This document shows positions 1 through 5,726 of a stretch of DNA of 6,409 bases, piece by piece. The DNA comes from Gammaproteobacteria bacterium. GTDB lineage: Bacteria > Pseudomonadota > Gammaproteobacteria > Xanthomonadales > Xanthomonadaceae. A program made the position numbers and the translations under genes. The DNA is taken from the NCBI GenBank assembly GCA_025360985.1, contig JANYBA010000157.1, positions 1 to 6,409 on the forward strand, written 5' to 3'. The notes below the pieces were generated by a model. The model saw only the letters and a list, made by a program, of their open reading frames with translations. It did not search any database and was not told where the DNA came from. Numbering within the stretch: the first letter of the stretch is position 1; each line of letters opens with the position of its first letter.

Positions 1-377
1 ACGGCGAGCTCGGGCTTGATCGCCCGCGACTCGTTCTTGGCGAAACCCGGGGTCTGGTCGGCGTTGTCCGAATTCGGATCCTTCAAGCGATCGTCCAGGC
101 TGTGAAGGACGGCCAATTGTTCCGGATTGCGCTTGAAGATCCACACCGGCTTGCCGCGCCATTGCACGATCAGGCGCATGCCGGGCTCGTTGTCGATGCG
201 GCTGATGTCCACTTCGACCGGCGCGCCGGCCGTCTGGGCGCGGGCGCTGGGTTTCCAGGACGTGATGAACGGCACCGCCGCAAAACCGACTCCGACCGCA
301 CCCACCACCGCAGTGGTGGCAGTCAGGAAGCGTCGGCGCCCTGTATTGACACCACCGTTGACCCCATCGTTAGCCAT
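1..377 (-). CDS. petA: Ubiquinol-cytochrome c reductase Rieske iron-sulfur subunit, N-terminal part (runs off left edge)
   Basis: Reading leftwards from ATG at 377 gives 125 complete codons with no stop before the window edge. Residues 14-19 (RRRFLT) form a twin-arginine motif, followed by a hydrophobic segment at about 19-40 that serves as uncleaved signal and membrane anchor, as is usual for Rieske proteins. The stretch EVDISRID at 55-62 and WRGKPVWIFKR at 73-83 are typical of proteobacterial PetA. The cluster-binding CTHLGC and CxCHGS motifs would lie beyond the edge and cannot be checked. The family carries a 2Fe-2S cluster that takes electrons from ubiquinol and passes them to cytochrome c1 in the inner-membrane bc1 complex; petB and petC normally follow. 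A GGAG lies about 7 bases before the start. It lies 105 bases downstream of the lytic transglycosylase gene, with its own likely promoter. Confidence 0.93.
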   Translation of the reverse strand, partial: MANDGVNGGVNTGRRRFLTATTAVVGAVGVGFAAVPFITSWKPSARAQTAGAPVEVDISRIDNEPGMRLIVQWRGKPVWIFKRNPEQLAVLHSLDDRLKDPNSDNADQTPGFAKNESRAIKPELA

Positions 378-409
378 CCGGCGCTCCGAAGATTTTCGCT
401 AATAGACCG

Positions 410-426
410 GGGCCAGCTCGTGGCCC
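410..426 (-). other. Short hairpin in the petA 5' leader
   Basis: On the minus strand GGGCCA and TGGCCC are perfect 6-base arms around a 5-base loop. The element lies between the predicted petA transcription start (about 438) and the start codon at 377, so it would be in the untranslated leader. It may stabilise the message or be chance in GC-rich DNA; no U-tract follows, so it is not a convincing terminator. Confidence 0.35.
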
Positions 427-444
427 GCCCCTGCAAGACGCGCA

Positions 445-474
445 ATTGTAGACGATGCCCGAAGCGGGCGACAA
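445..474 (-). promoter_or_regulatory. Candidate sigma-70 promoter for petA
   Basis: On the minus strand, TTGTCG (469-474, 4 of 6 to the -35 consensus) is separated by 18 bases from TACAAT (445-450, 5 of 6 to the -10 consensus). Transcription would begin near 438, leaving a leader of about 60 bases before the petA start at 377. Its position in the 105-bp gap suggests petA is expressed independently of the upstream lytic transglycosylase gene. Assigned from consensus matching only. Confidence 0.55.
457..469 (-). terminator. Small GC hairpin after the lytic transglycosylase gene (weak terminator or operator candidate)
   Basis: GCCCG and CGGGC are perfect 5-base arms around a 3-base loop, beginning 13 bases past the stop of the minus-strand lytic transglycosylase gene. 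No run of T follows, so it would be a poor intrinsic terminator. It also occupies most of the spacer of the predicted petA promoter, so a protein-binding dyad is an equally fair reading. Confidence 0.22.
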
Positions 475-482
475 CGCCGGGC

Positions 483-1349
483 TCAGGAGCCGGCAAGCGC
501 CTTGCGGTAGCGCTCGGCCAATTGCGCGACGCGATCGACGTAAAGGCGGGTCTCCGCGTACGGCGGTACGCCGCCATTGCGGTCCACCGCCCCCTCGCCG
601 GCGTTGTAAGCCGCGGCGACCAGGGTCAGGTTCGAGCCGTAGCGCTTCATCAGCCAGGCCAGGTATTGCACGCCGCCGCTGATGTTCTGGGCCGGGTCGT
701 AGGGATCGGCCACCCCGAACCGGGCGGCGGTGGCCGGGATCAGCTGCATCAGGCCCTGGGCCCCCTTGGTGGAGACCACGTAGGGCCGGAAGGCGGATTC
801 GGCGTGGATGATCGCCCGGACCACCGCCTCCTCCACGCCGTAGTGCAGGGCGGCCGCGTGGATCTCGGTGGCGAAGGCCGCGGTGTTGAGCCGCACCGAA
901 TTGAAATTCACGCCGGAGGACAAGGCGCAGGCGTAGCAGGAATCGATCGAGAAAATCGGGTACTCGATCCGGTTGACCTGGACATTGGCCACGCCGGGCG
1001 GTCGCCGGCTGGTGAAGTTCCGAACGCCCTTGGCGTCCAGGAAGGAATAGGTGATCGAGGTCGCCATTCCCATGAAGCGCGGTTCCTTCGCCTTCGTGGT
1101 CGTCGTTGCCGGCGTCGGGCCAGCCCCGGCGGTCGCATCGGCCACCGGAGTCGCGGCCGGCGTGGCGGCCGCCGGCGCCGCGGCCGAAGCGTCGGTATGC
1201 GCCACCACCTTGCACTCCGACCCGTGCACGCGCTTGCTGACGTAGTTTGGAACGCCGTCGTCGCCGACGCAGCGATAAAGGGTTCCGGCCAGCGTTGGAG
1301 CACTGGCGACGACCAGGCAAGTCAGCAGGAGTGGTCGAAGCAGCCTCAT
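483..1349 (-). CDS. Secreted lytic transglycosylase with N-terminal DUF4124-like domain and C-terminal SLT domain
   Basis: The 288-residue protein begins [21 protein letters not shown], a Sec signal peptide of about 22 residues. Residues 24-47 ([16 protein letters not shown] and on to SEC) match the DUF4124 pattern common in xanthomonad envelope proteins. Residues 54-88 are an Ala/Pro/Thr linker. The SLT lysozyme-like domain covers about 160-275: catalytic Glu184 in HAESAF, GLMQ at 199-202, AYNAG at 247-251 and the distal PPYAETRLY. Such enzymes cleave peptidoglycan between MurNAc and GlcNAc with formation of 1,6-anhydroMurNAc in the periplasm. The start at 1349 was chosen because the signal peptide begins there; a longer reading from 1445 would put 32 non-signal residues in front and overlap miaB. 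No strong Shine-Dalgarno is seen. Oddities are a CYAC motif at 138-141 and a second Cys pair (27, 46). The exact transglycosylase family number is not assignable by eye. Confidence 0.88.
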   Translation of the reverse strand: MRLLRPLLLTCLVVASAPTLAGTLYRCVGDDGVPNYVSKRVHGSECKVVAHTDASAAAPAAATPAATPVADATAGAGPTPATTTTKAKEPRFMGMATSITYSFLDAKGVRNFTSRRPPGVANVQVNRIEYPIFSIDSCYACALSSGVNFNSVRLNTAAFATEIHAAALHYGVEEAVVRAIIHAESAFRPYVVSTKGAQGLMQLIPATAARFGVADPYDPAQNISGGVQYLAWLMKRYGSNLTLVAAAYNAGEGAVDRNGGVPPYAETRLYVDRVAQLAERYRKALAGS

Positions 1350-1373
1350 GGCGCGGAGTGTCCACCCTTTTTT

Positions 1374-1403
1374 CTGCGATTCCAAGGCCTTGGCCGCTAC
1401 AAT
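1374..1403 (+). promoter_or_regulatory. Candidate promoter of the miaB operon
   Basis: TACAAT at 1398-1403 matches the -10 consensus in 5 of 6 positions and lies 31 bases before the miaB start. The -35 region is poor: CTGCGA at 1374-1379, 3 of 6, with 18-base spacing. A start near 1410 would leave a leader of about 25 bases holding a CGGA Shine-Dalgarno-like element at 1420-1423. The weak -35 together with the palindrome in the spacer could indicate an activator- or repressor-dependent promoter. Confidence 0.45.
1382..1393. promoter_or_regulatory. 12-bp perfect palindrome in the divergent intergenic region
   Basis: CCAAGGCCTTGG is a perfect 12-base palindrome between the divergent starts of the lytic transglycosylase gene (1349, minus) and miaB (1435, plus). 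It ends 4 bases before the candidate miaB -10 element, so a bound protein would meet polymerase. No known operator is recognised. Confidence 0.35.
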
Positions 1404-1434
1404 GGGCGTCCACCCGGAACGGATTAAGCACCGC

Positions 1435-2772
1435 ATGCCCGGCAAGCTCTACATAAAGACCCACGGCTGCCAGATGAACGAGTACGACTCGGCCAAGATG
1501 GCCGACGTGCTCGCCGCCGGCCACGGCCTGGAACTGACCGAAAACGAGGCCGAGGCCGACGTCATCCTGGTCAATACCTGCTCGATCCGCGAAAGGGCCC
1601 AGGAGAAAGTGTTCTCCCAGCTCGGCCGCTGGAAGCAGCTCAAACGGGACAAGCCGCATCTGGTGATCGGAGTCGGCGGCTGCGTCGCGTCGCAGGAAGG
1701 CGAGGCCATCGTCAAGCGCGCGCCGCACGTGGACTTGGTGTTCGGCCCGCAGACCCTGCACCGCCTTCCGGAAATGATCGACGCGCGCCGCGCCAGCGGC
1801 CAGCCGCAGGTGGACATCAGCTTTCCCGAGATCGAGAAGTTCGACCGCCTGCCGGAACCGCGCGCGGATGGCCCGACCGCCTTCGTCTCGATCATGGAGG
1901 GCTGCTCGAAGTACTGCTCGTTCTGCGTGGTGCCGTACACGCGCGGCGAGGAAATCTCCCGGCCGTTCGATGATGTCCTGCTGGAAGTCGCGCAACTCGC
2001 CGCGCAAGGCGTGCGCGAGGTCAACCTGCTTGGCCAGAACGTCAATGCCTACCGCGGCGCGATGGATGGCGAACGCATCGCCGACCTCGCGTTGTTGATC
2101 CGCGCCATCGCCGGGATCGACGGCATCGGCCGGATCCGCTACACCACCTCGCATCCGCTGGAATTCTCCGACAGCCTCATCGAGGCCCACCGCGACGTTC
2201 CGACGTTGGCGAACTTCCTGCACCTGCCGGTGCAATCGGGTTCGGACCGGATCCTGGCGGCGATGAAGCGCAACCACACCGCGCTCGAATACAAGGCGCG
2301 CATCCGCAAACTGCGCGCCGTACGGCCCGACATCTGCGTGAGCTCCGATTTCATCGTTGGTTTTCCCGGAGAAACAGCAGCAGATTTCGAGGCGACCATG
2401 AAGCTGGTCGCCGACGTCGGCTTCGACCAGAGTTATTCCTTCGTCTATTCGCGCCGACCGGGCACGCCGGCGGCAAACCTTGCCGATGACACGCCCGAAA
2501 CCGTGAAGCTGGCCCGCCTGCAACGCCTGCAAACCGCGATCAACACCAATTCGCGGAAGATCTCCGAGGCGATGGTCGGGTCGGTGCAGCGCGTGCTGGT
2601 GGAAAAGGCCAGCACCCGCGACGCCAGCGAACTCACCGGTCGCACCGAGAACATGCGCTACGTGAACTTTCCCGGCCATCCGCGCCTGGTTGGCCAGTTC
2701 ATCGACGTGGTGATCACCGAGGTGATGGCCAATTCCCTGCGCGGCCGGGTGCGACAAACCGAGGCTGCGTGA
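1435..2772 (+). CDS. miaB: tRNA-2-methylthio-N6-dimethylallyladenosine synthase MiaB
   Basis: The 445-residue radical-SAM enzyme adds the 2-methylthio group to i6A37 of tRNAs reading UNN codons, in the cytoplasm. The N-terminal methylthiotransferase domain (about 3-115) holds the three cysteines of one 4Fe-4S cluster: C12 in [13 protein letters not shown]49 in NTCSIRE and C83 in [12 protein letters not shown]. The radical-SAM domain (about 143-373) has the CxxxCxxC cluster at C157, C161 and C164, plus [22 protein letters not shown] and [20 protein letters not shown]-binding domain follows at about 376-438, including SGRTEN-like [12 protein letters not shown] and NSLRG. All known catalytic residues are present. 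The start at 1435 gives an N terminus equivalent to that of other MiaBs; ATGs at 1402 and 1348 lie in or upstream of the likely -10 element. The last bases overlap the next gene (GTGA). Confidence 0.97.
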   Translation: MPGKLYIKTHGCQMNEYDSAKMADVLAAGHGLELTENEAEADVILVNTCSIRERAQEKVFSQLGRWKQLKRDKPHLVIGVGGCVASQEGEAIVKRAPHVDLVFGPQTLHRLPEMIDARRASGQPQVDISFPEIEKFDRLPEPRADGPTAFVSIMEGCSKYCSFCVVPYTRGEEISRPFDDVLLEVAQLAAQGVREVNLLGQNVNAYRGAMDGERIADLALLIRAIAGIDGIGRIRYTTSHPLEFSDSLIEAHRDVPTLANFLHLPVQSGSDRILAAMKRNHTALEYKARIRKLRAVRPDICVSSDFIVGFPGETAADFEATMKLVADVGFDQSYSFVYSRRPGTPAANLADDTPETVKLARLQRLQTAINTNSRKISEAMVGSVQRVLVEKASTRDASELTGRTENMRYVNFPGHPRLVGQFIDVVITEVMANSLRGRVRQTEAA

Positions 2773-4571
2773 CCCGGCATCGGCCGGAAGTCGATGGCCT
2801 CCGGGCGATCGCCTTGCTGCCGGTGCTCCTGTTCCACGCCGGCTTGCCGGCGTTTTCCGGGGGCTACCTCGGCGTCGATGTCTTCTTCGTGATGAGCGGT
2901 TACCTGATCACGGCGCTGATCCTGGCCGAGCACCGCGACGGCAGTTTCGGCCTGCTGAAGTTCTACGAAAGGCGCGCCCGGCGCATCCTGCCCGCGTTGT
3001 TCCTGGCCATGCTCCTGTGCATCCCGGCGGCATGGTTCTGGATGCTGCCGGATGACCTCGAAAACTTCGGGCAGAGCCTGTTCGCCACGACCTTCTTCGG
3101 CAACAACCTTCTGCTCTGGCTGACCAGCGGCTACTTCGCGGCGGCCGTGGAATTCAAGCCGCTTGCGCACACCTGGAGCCTCGGCCTGGAGGAGCAGTTC
3201 TACCTTTTGTTCCCGCTGCTGCTGGCGCTGCTGCTGCGCAAGCGACCGGGCTGGCTGGCGCCGGCGTTGGTGGCCGGCATCGTCGCGTCCCTGTGCGCCG
3301 GGTTCTGGAGCGCCGGGACCTACGGTTCGGACAATTACCTGTTCGGCGTGCCCCGCGCCTGGGAGCTGCTTGCGGGCGGACTGTTGGCGATCTCGGAACA
3401 GGGCCGTCGCATCCACGAGCGTGCCCCGGCCTGGGCGGCGGGGATGCTCGGCCTGGTTGGACTGGTCGTGATCGGCATTGCCATCGCCACGCCCGGACCG
3501 ACAAACCGGTTTCCCACGTCGGCGCTGCCGGCCACGGCGGGAACCCTGCTCGTATTGGCGTTTTCCGATTCCGGGAACGTTGCCGGCAGGTTGCTGGCGC
3601 TGCGACCGCTGGTCCTGATCGGCCTGGTCTCCTACAGCGCTTACCTATGGCACCAGCCGCTGTTCGCATTTGCCCGGATCCTGAGCCTGCAGGAGCCGGG
3701 GCCGCCGACATTTCTCGCGCTCGCCATCGTCGCCATCGTCATGGCGTGGATCAGCTGGAAGTGGGTGGAGACGCCGTTCCGGCGTCGCGAAGCCATTGGA
3801 TCGAGAACTTTCATCGCGACAGCGGTTTCGACCGCGCTCGTGCTCGCATCGGCGGGACTGGCCATGCATTTCAGCGGCGGCGCGCCGGGGCGCTGGCCGC
3901 TGTTGGCGTCGCCCGGGTTCGGCTACGGTCACGACACCAACGCCGATTTCAACCGCGCGCCCTATCGCTACCTGGACCAGGCCTTCGACGATTCCAAGGC
4001 GCTGCGCATCCTGGTGCTCGGTAACAGTTTCGCCCGCGACTTCATCAATGCCGCGCGCGCGAACGGACGATTCAGCACCGCCTCGATTTCCTACAGCGAG
4101 GAGTATCCGGACTGCTTGCACGGCGCCGCCGACATCGCGCCCTTGCTGTCGCAGCGTTTGCAGCGGGCCGACTACGTGATTTTCGGATCTCCGGATTTCC
4201 ATCTCGATTGCTGGGCATCGGACCTGGGGATCTGGCGACGGCTCAGCCACGGGAAAATCATCGTCATCGGGAGCAAATATTTCAGCTGGAACCTGAACGC
4301 GGTCTTCCAACTGCCCGAGGCGCAACGGCAACGGTACCGCGCGCCGATCTCGCGCGAGCTCTTCGAGCAAAACCGCCGAGACGCAGCGACGATTGGCGTC
4401 GATCGCTTCGTCGACCTGTTGGCCCTGCTTTCAAGGCCGGACGGCCGCGTCCCCATCTTCACCGATGACGGCAAGCTCATTTCGCAGGACGGCCGGCACC
4501 TGACGCCACCGGGAGCGCGCTACTTGGGTAGAATGCTTTTCAACCACCCCCTGTTGGCCGAGATTCCTTGA
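2769..4571 (+). CDS. OafA/YrhL-type membrane acyltransferase (AT3) with C-terminal SGNH domain
   Basis: This 600-residue protein has an acyltransferase-3 membrane domain at about 5-340 with roughly ten hydrophobic helices, one more helix at about 347-366, and a soluble SGNH-like domain at about 405-600, expected in the periplasm. AT3 marks are [11 protein letters not shown] (5-15), His23, [18 protein letters not shown] (31-48), [12 protein letters not shown] (65-76) and [16 protein letters not shown] (134-149). In the SGNH part [11 protein letters not shown] (415-425) carries the likely nucleophile Ser420, and [14 protein letters not shown] (574-587) the Asp574/His577 pair. Block I has Asn where such fusions usually have GDSH, and the block III position reads GSPD. 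Related proteins transfer acetyl groups to O-antigen, peptidoglycan or other glycans; the substrate here is unknown. GTG at 2769 overlaps the miaB stop, with GAGG at 2761-2764. It occupies the place usual for the PhoH-like gene ybeZ. Confidence 0.92.
   Translation: MTRHRPEVDGLRAIALLPVLLFHAGLPAFSGGYLGVDVFFVMSGYLITALILAEHRDGSFGLLKFYERRARRILPALFLAMLLCIPAAWFWMLPDDLENFGQSLFATTFFGNNLLLWLTSGYFAAAVEFKPLAHTWSLGLEEQFYLLFPLLLALLLRKRPGWLAPALVAGIVASLCAGFWSAGTYGSDNYLFGVPRAWELLAGGLLAISEQGRRIHERAPAWAAGMLGLVGLVVIGIAIATPGPTNRFPTSALPATAGTLLVLAFSDSGNVAGRLLALRPLVLIGLVSYSAYLWHQPLFAFARILSLQEPGPPTFLALAIVAIVMAWISWKWVETPFRRREAIGSRTFIATAVSTALVLASAGLAMHFSGGAPGRWPLLASPGFGYGHDTNADFNRAPYRYLDQAFDDSKALRILVLGNSFARDFINAARANGRFSTASISYSEEYPDCLHGAADIAPLLSQRLQRADYVIFGSPDFHLDCWASDLGIWRRLSHGKIIVIGSKYFSWNLNAVFQLPEAQRQRYRAPISRELFEQNRRDAATIGVDRFVDLLALLSRPDGRVPIFTDDGKLISQDGRHLTPPGARYLGRMLFNHPLLAEIP
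4529..4534 (+). promoter_or_regulatory. Possible internal -10 element ahead of ybeY
   Basis: TAGAAT matches the -10 consensus in 5 of 6 positions and lies inside the 3' end of the acyltransferase gene, 34 bases before the ybeY start. No good -35 element is seen at the right spacing. It could provide ybeY with transcription independent of the genes upstream, but this is consensus matching within coding sequence. Confidence 0.22.
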
Positions 4572-5038
4572 CCCGCGGCCCGATCCAGCTCGATGTCAGC
4601 GTCAGCTACGGCCTGCCCCGCGCCGGGATTCCATCGGCAACGAGCTTCCGCCGCTGGGTCGCCGCCGCCTGCCAGGGCCGCATCCGCAAGGCCGACCTCG
4701 CCATCCGCCTGGTCGACGAGCGCGAGGGCCTGTGCCTGAACCGCCATTACCGCGGCAAGGACTACGCCACCAACGTATTGAGCTTCCCGGCGGAACTTCC
4801 CGAGGGTGTCACCTTGCCCCTGCTCGGCGACTTGGTGATTTGCGCGCCGGTCGTCGCCCGCGAAGCCCGCAAGCAGGGCAAGCTGCCGGTCGCGCACTAC
4901 GCCCACCTGACCGTGCATGGCGTCCTGCACCTGCTCGGCCTTGACCACGACAACGCCCGCGAAGCCGAGGTCATGGAACAGCTCGAGCGCGACATCCTCG
5001 CCAGGCTGGGTTACGACGACCCTTACCTCGAGAGCTGA
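4568..5038 (+). CDS. ybeY: Endoribonuclease YbeY (16S rRNA maturation)
   Basis: The 156-residue protein carries the family hallmark: a zinc-binding H-x3-H-x5-H at His117, His121 and His127 within [16 protein letters not shown]. The conserved [18 protein letters not shown] segment (57-74) and LLGDLVIC (85-92) are also present. YbeY is a metal-dependent single-strand endoribonuclease acting in 16S rRNA 3'-end maturation and ribosome quality control in the cytoplasm. The best start is TTG at 4568, overlapping the upstream stop as TTGA. No in-frame ATG or GTG is available before the conserved region, and an in-frame stop lies at 4529-4531. The Shine-Dalgarno is weak (GAG at 4560-4562), consistent with translational coupling to the acyltransferase gene. 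Length is normal. The usual partner ybeZ is not adjacent, and the usual follower ybeX/corC is also missing. Confidence 0.96.
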   Translation: MTRGPIQLDVSVSYGLPRAGIPSATSFRRWVAAACQGRIRKADLAIRLVDEREGLCLNRHYRGKDYATNVLSFPAELPEGVTLPLLGDLVICAPVVAREARKQGKLPVAHYAHLTVHGVLHLLGLDHDNAREAEVMEQLERDILARLGYDDPYLES

Positions 5039-5040
5039 GC

Positions 5041-5069
5041 CGCGAGACGGCCGGAGCCGGCCATTCGCG
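5041..5069 (+). terminator. Stem-loop after ybeY, likely end of the miaB operon
   Basis: The inner stem is GGCCG/CGGCC around a GAGC loop (5049-5062). Outer arms CGCGA (5041-5045) and TCGCG (5065-5069) extend it across a small internal loop. It begins 2 bases after the ybeY stop. No T-tract follows, so termination strength is uncertain; it may instead protect the message 3' end. Confidence 0.45.
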
Positions 5070-5105
5070 ACCGTCCTAAGCGAAAGGCCCGCTGTGGAAC
5101 TCTCA

Positions 5106-5132
5106 CTGGAAAATCGGATCAGAGCGTGTAAT
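5106..5132 (+). promoter_or_regulatory. Weak candidate promoter for the small metal-binding protein gene
   Basis: TGTAAT at 5127-5132 matches the -10 consensus in 5 of 6 positions; CTGGAA at 5106-5111 is a poor -35 (3 of 6, 15-base spacing). Transcription would start at about 5139, nearly at the ATG at 5144, which has no Shine-Dalgarno. This would imply a leaderless or very short-leader message. Confidence 0.25.
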
Positions 5133-5143
5133 CTGGGCCTGCC

Positions 5144-5494
5144 ATGCGACGAGTCCTCGCTCACCTTTTGCTATCCGTCGCCCTGATTTTTCAGGGGATG
5201 GGCTCCGTGTGCGCGTACGGTCCGATGCCGGTCGGCACGGGTGGTCAGTCTATGGCCATGCAGGGCATGACCGACGCTGCGCAGGGCTGCACGGCGATGC
5301 CTATGCACGCTGGCAATACCGGTGATCACATGACGGCCCAGACCTGCATGCAAAGCTGCAGCCTGCCGGCGAACATTCACAGTGTGGCGTTCTTCGTGCC
5401 GCACCTTCTGCTGGGCGATGCGCTGGCATTGCCGCCCAGCGTCTCCCTGGTGAATTACCGCCAGGTTCCACCGACGCCGCCTCCCATCGCCTGA
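5144..5494 (+). CDS. Small secreted Met/Cys/His-containing protein, CopL-family-like (putative copper binding)
   Basis: The 116-residue protein has a Sec-type signal at about 1-24 (two Arg, then LLLSVALIFQGMGSVCA). The mature part has clustered possible metal ligands: Met28, 37, 39, 42, 52, 54, 63 and 69; Cys49, 68 and 72; His55 and 62; including CTAMPMH (49-55) and CMQSC (68-72). A hydrophobic stretch follows at about 80-97 and the C terminus is PPTPPPIA. Layout, size and Pro-rich end resemble the CopL family of xanthomonads, small proteins placed before copper-resistance operons and needed for their expression. Here a CusC/CzcC-like efflux gene follows on the same strand, supporting a metal role. 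CopL proteins I know of are richer in His and Cys, so this may be a different branch. Metal preference (Cu+ or Ag+ from the Met bias) is inference. No clear Shine-Dalgarno precedes the ATG. Confidence 0.68.
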   Translation: MRRVLAHLLLSVALIFQGMGSVCAYGPMPVGTGGQSMAMQGMTDAAQGCTAMPMHAGNTGDHMTAQTCMQSCSLPANIHSVAFFVPHLLLGDALALPPSVSLVNYRQVPPTPPPIA

Positions 5495-5574
5495 TCCCGT
5501 CGGCTGGCTTGCCTGGGGCGTTTCGCCACAGATGCGTCGACCTCTGATGTCTAGTTTCCTTTCGGCTTGGGGCC

Positions 5575-5604
5575 TTGCCGACCCAGCCCGCTCATGCGTG
5601 TCAT
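5575..5604 (+). promoter_or_regulatory. Candidate promoter for the efflux gene
   Basis: TTGCCG (5575-5580, 4 of 6) and TGTCAT (5599-5604, 4 of 6) are 18 bases apart in the 232-bp gap between the small secreted protein gene and the outer-membrane efflux gene. The -10 lies inside the CTCATG/CATGAG inverted repeat, which would suit repression. The leader to the ATG at 5727 would be about 115 bases. Apart from these sites and the ribosome binding site I see no gene in the gap. Confidence 0.28.
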
Positions 5605-5607
5605 GAG
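5591..5607. promoter_or_regulatory. 17-bp inverted repeat, candidate operator upstream of the efflux gene
   Basis: CTCATG and CATGAG are perfect 6-base arms around a 5-base centre (CGTGT). The spacing, about one and a half helical turns overall, suits a dimeric regulator. It overlaps a candidate -10 element and lies 120 bases before the efflux gene start. It does not match the CueR-type or mer-type operators I know, so the regulator is unidentified. Confidence 0.4.
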
Positions 5608-5714
5608 AAAAGATAGGTGGCCAGTCTCTCCGTGGGTCGCACGGCCAGTCCAGTCGAATTTCGAGGGATGCCATCACAACCCTGCTGCTCTCATAGCCAG
5701 GGAATTTGCGAACT

Positions 5715-5719
5715 GGGAG
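5715..5719 (+). promoter_or_regulatory. Ribosome binding site fixing the efflux gene start
   Basis: GGGAG lies 7 bases before ATG 5727. It is the best Shine-Dalgarno near any in-frame start of this gene and selects this ATG over internal ATG codons at 5847 and 5859. Confidence 0.7.
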
Positions 5720-5726
5720 CGTGACC

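Noticed and set aside
1137..1190. Repetitive GCC/GGC-rich stretch
   Set aside because: It encodes the Ala/Pro/Thr linker of the transglycosylase and is explained by protein low complexity.
102..1427. Long plus-strand open frame (441 codons) over petA and the transglycosylase gene
   Set aside because: It lies opposite two well-supported genes, is Arg/Gly/His-rich and matches no family I know.
1348..1434. Upstream ATGs (1348, 1402) as miaB starts
   Set aside because: The extra residues are not typical of MiaB, the 1402 ATG overlaps the likely -10 element, and ATG 1435 gives the normal N terminus.
370..2757. Very long open frame on the minus strand (795 codons) across the transglycosylase and miaB genes
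   Set aside because: It is antisense to miaB and out of frame with the transglycosylase gene on the same strand. Composition is Arg/Gly/His-heavy with no recognisable domain, as expected of shadow frames in high-GC DNA.
2658..3416. 252-codon minus-strand frame opposite the miaB/acyltransferase junction
   Set aside because: Gln/Arg/Glu-rich shadow of the Leu/Ala-rich acyltransferase frame, with no domain or start signal.
5548..5607. 19-codon frame as a possible leader peptide before the efflux gene
   Set aside because: No Shine-Dalgarno and no attenuator-like hairpins follow; it ends in the inverted repeat by chance.
5654..5664. Small inverted repeat TCGAA-T-TTCGA
   Set aside because: Short, isolated and not near a convincing promoter element; likely chance.
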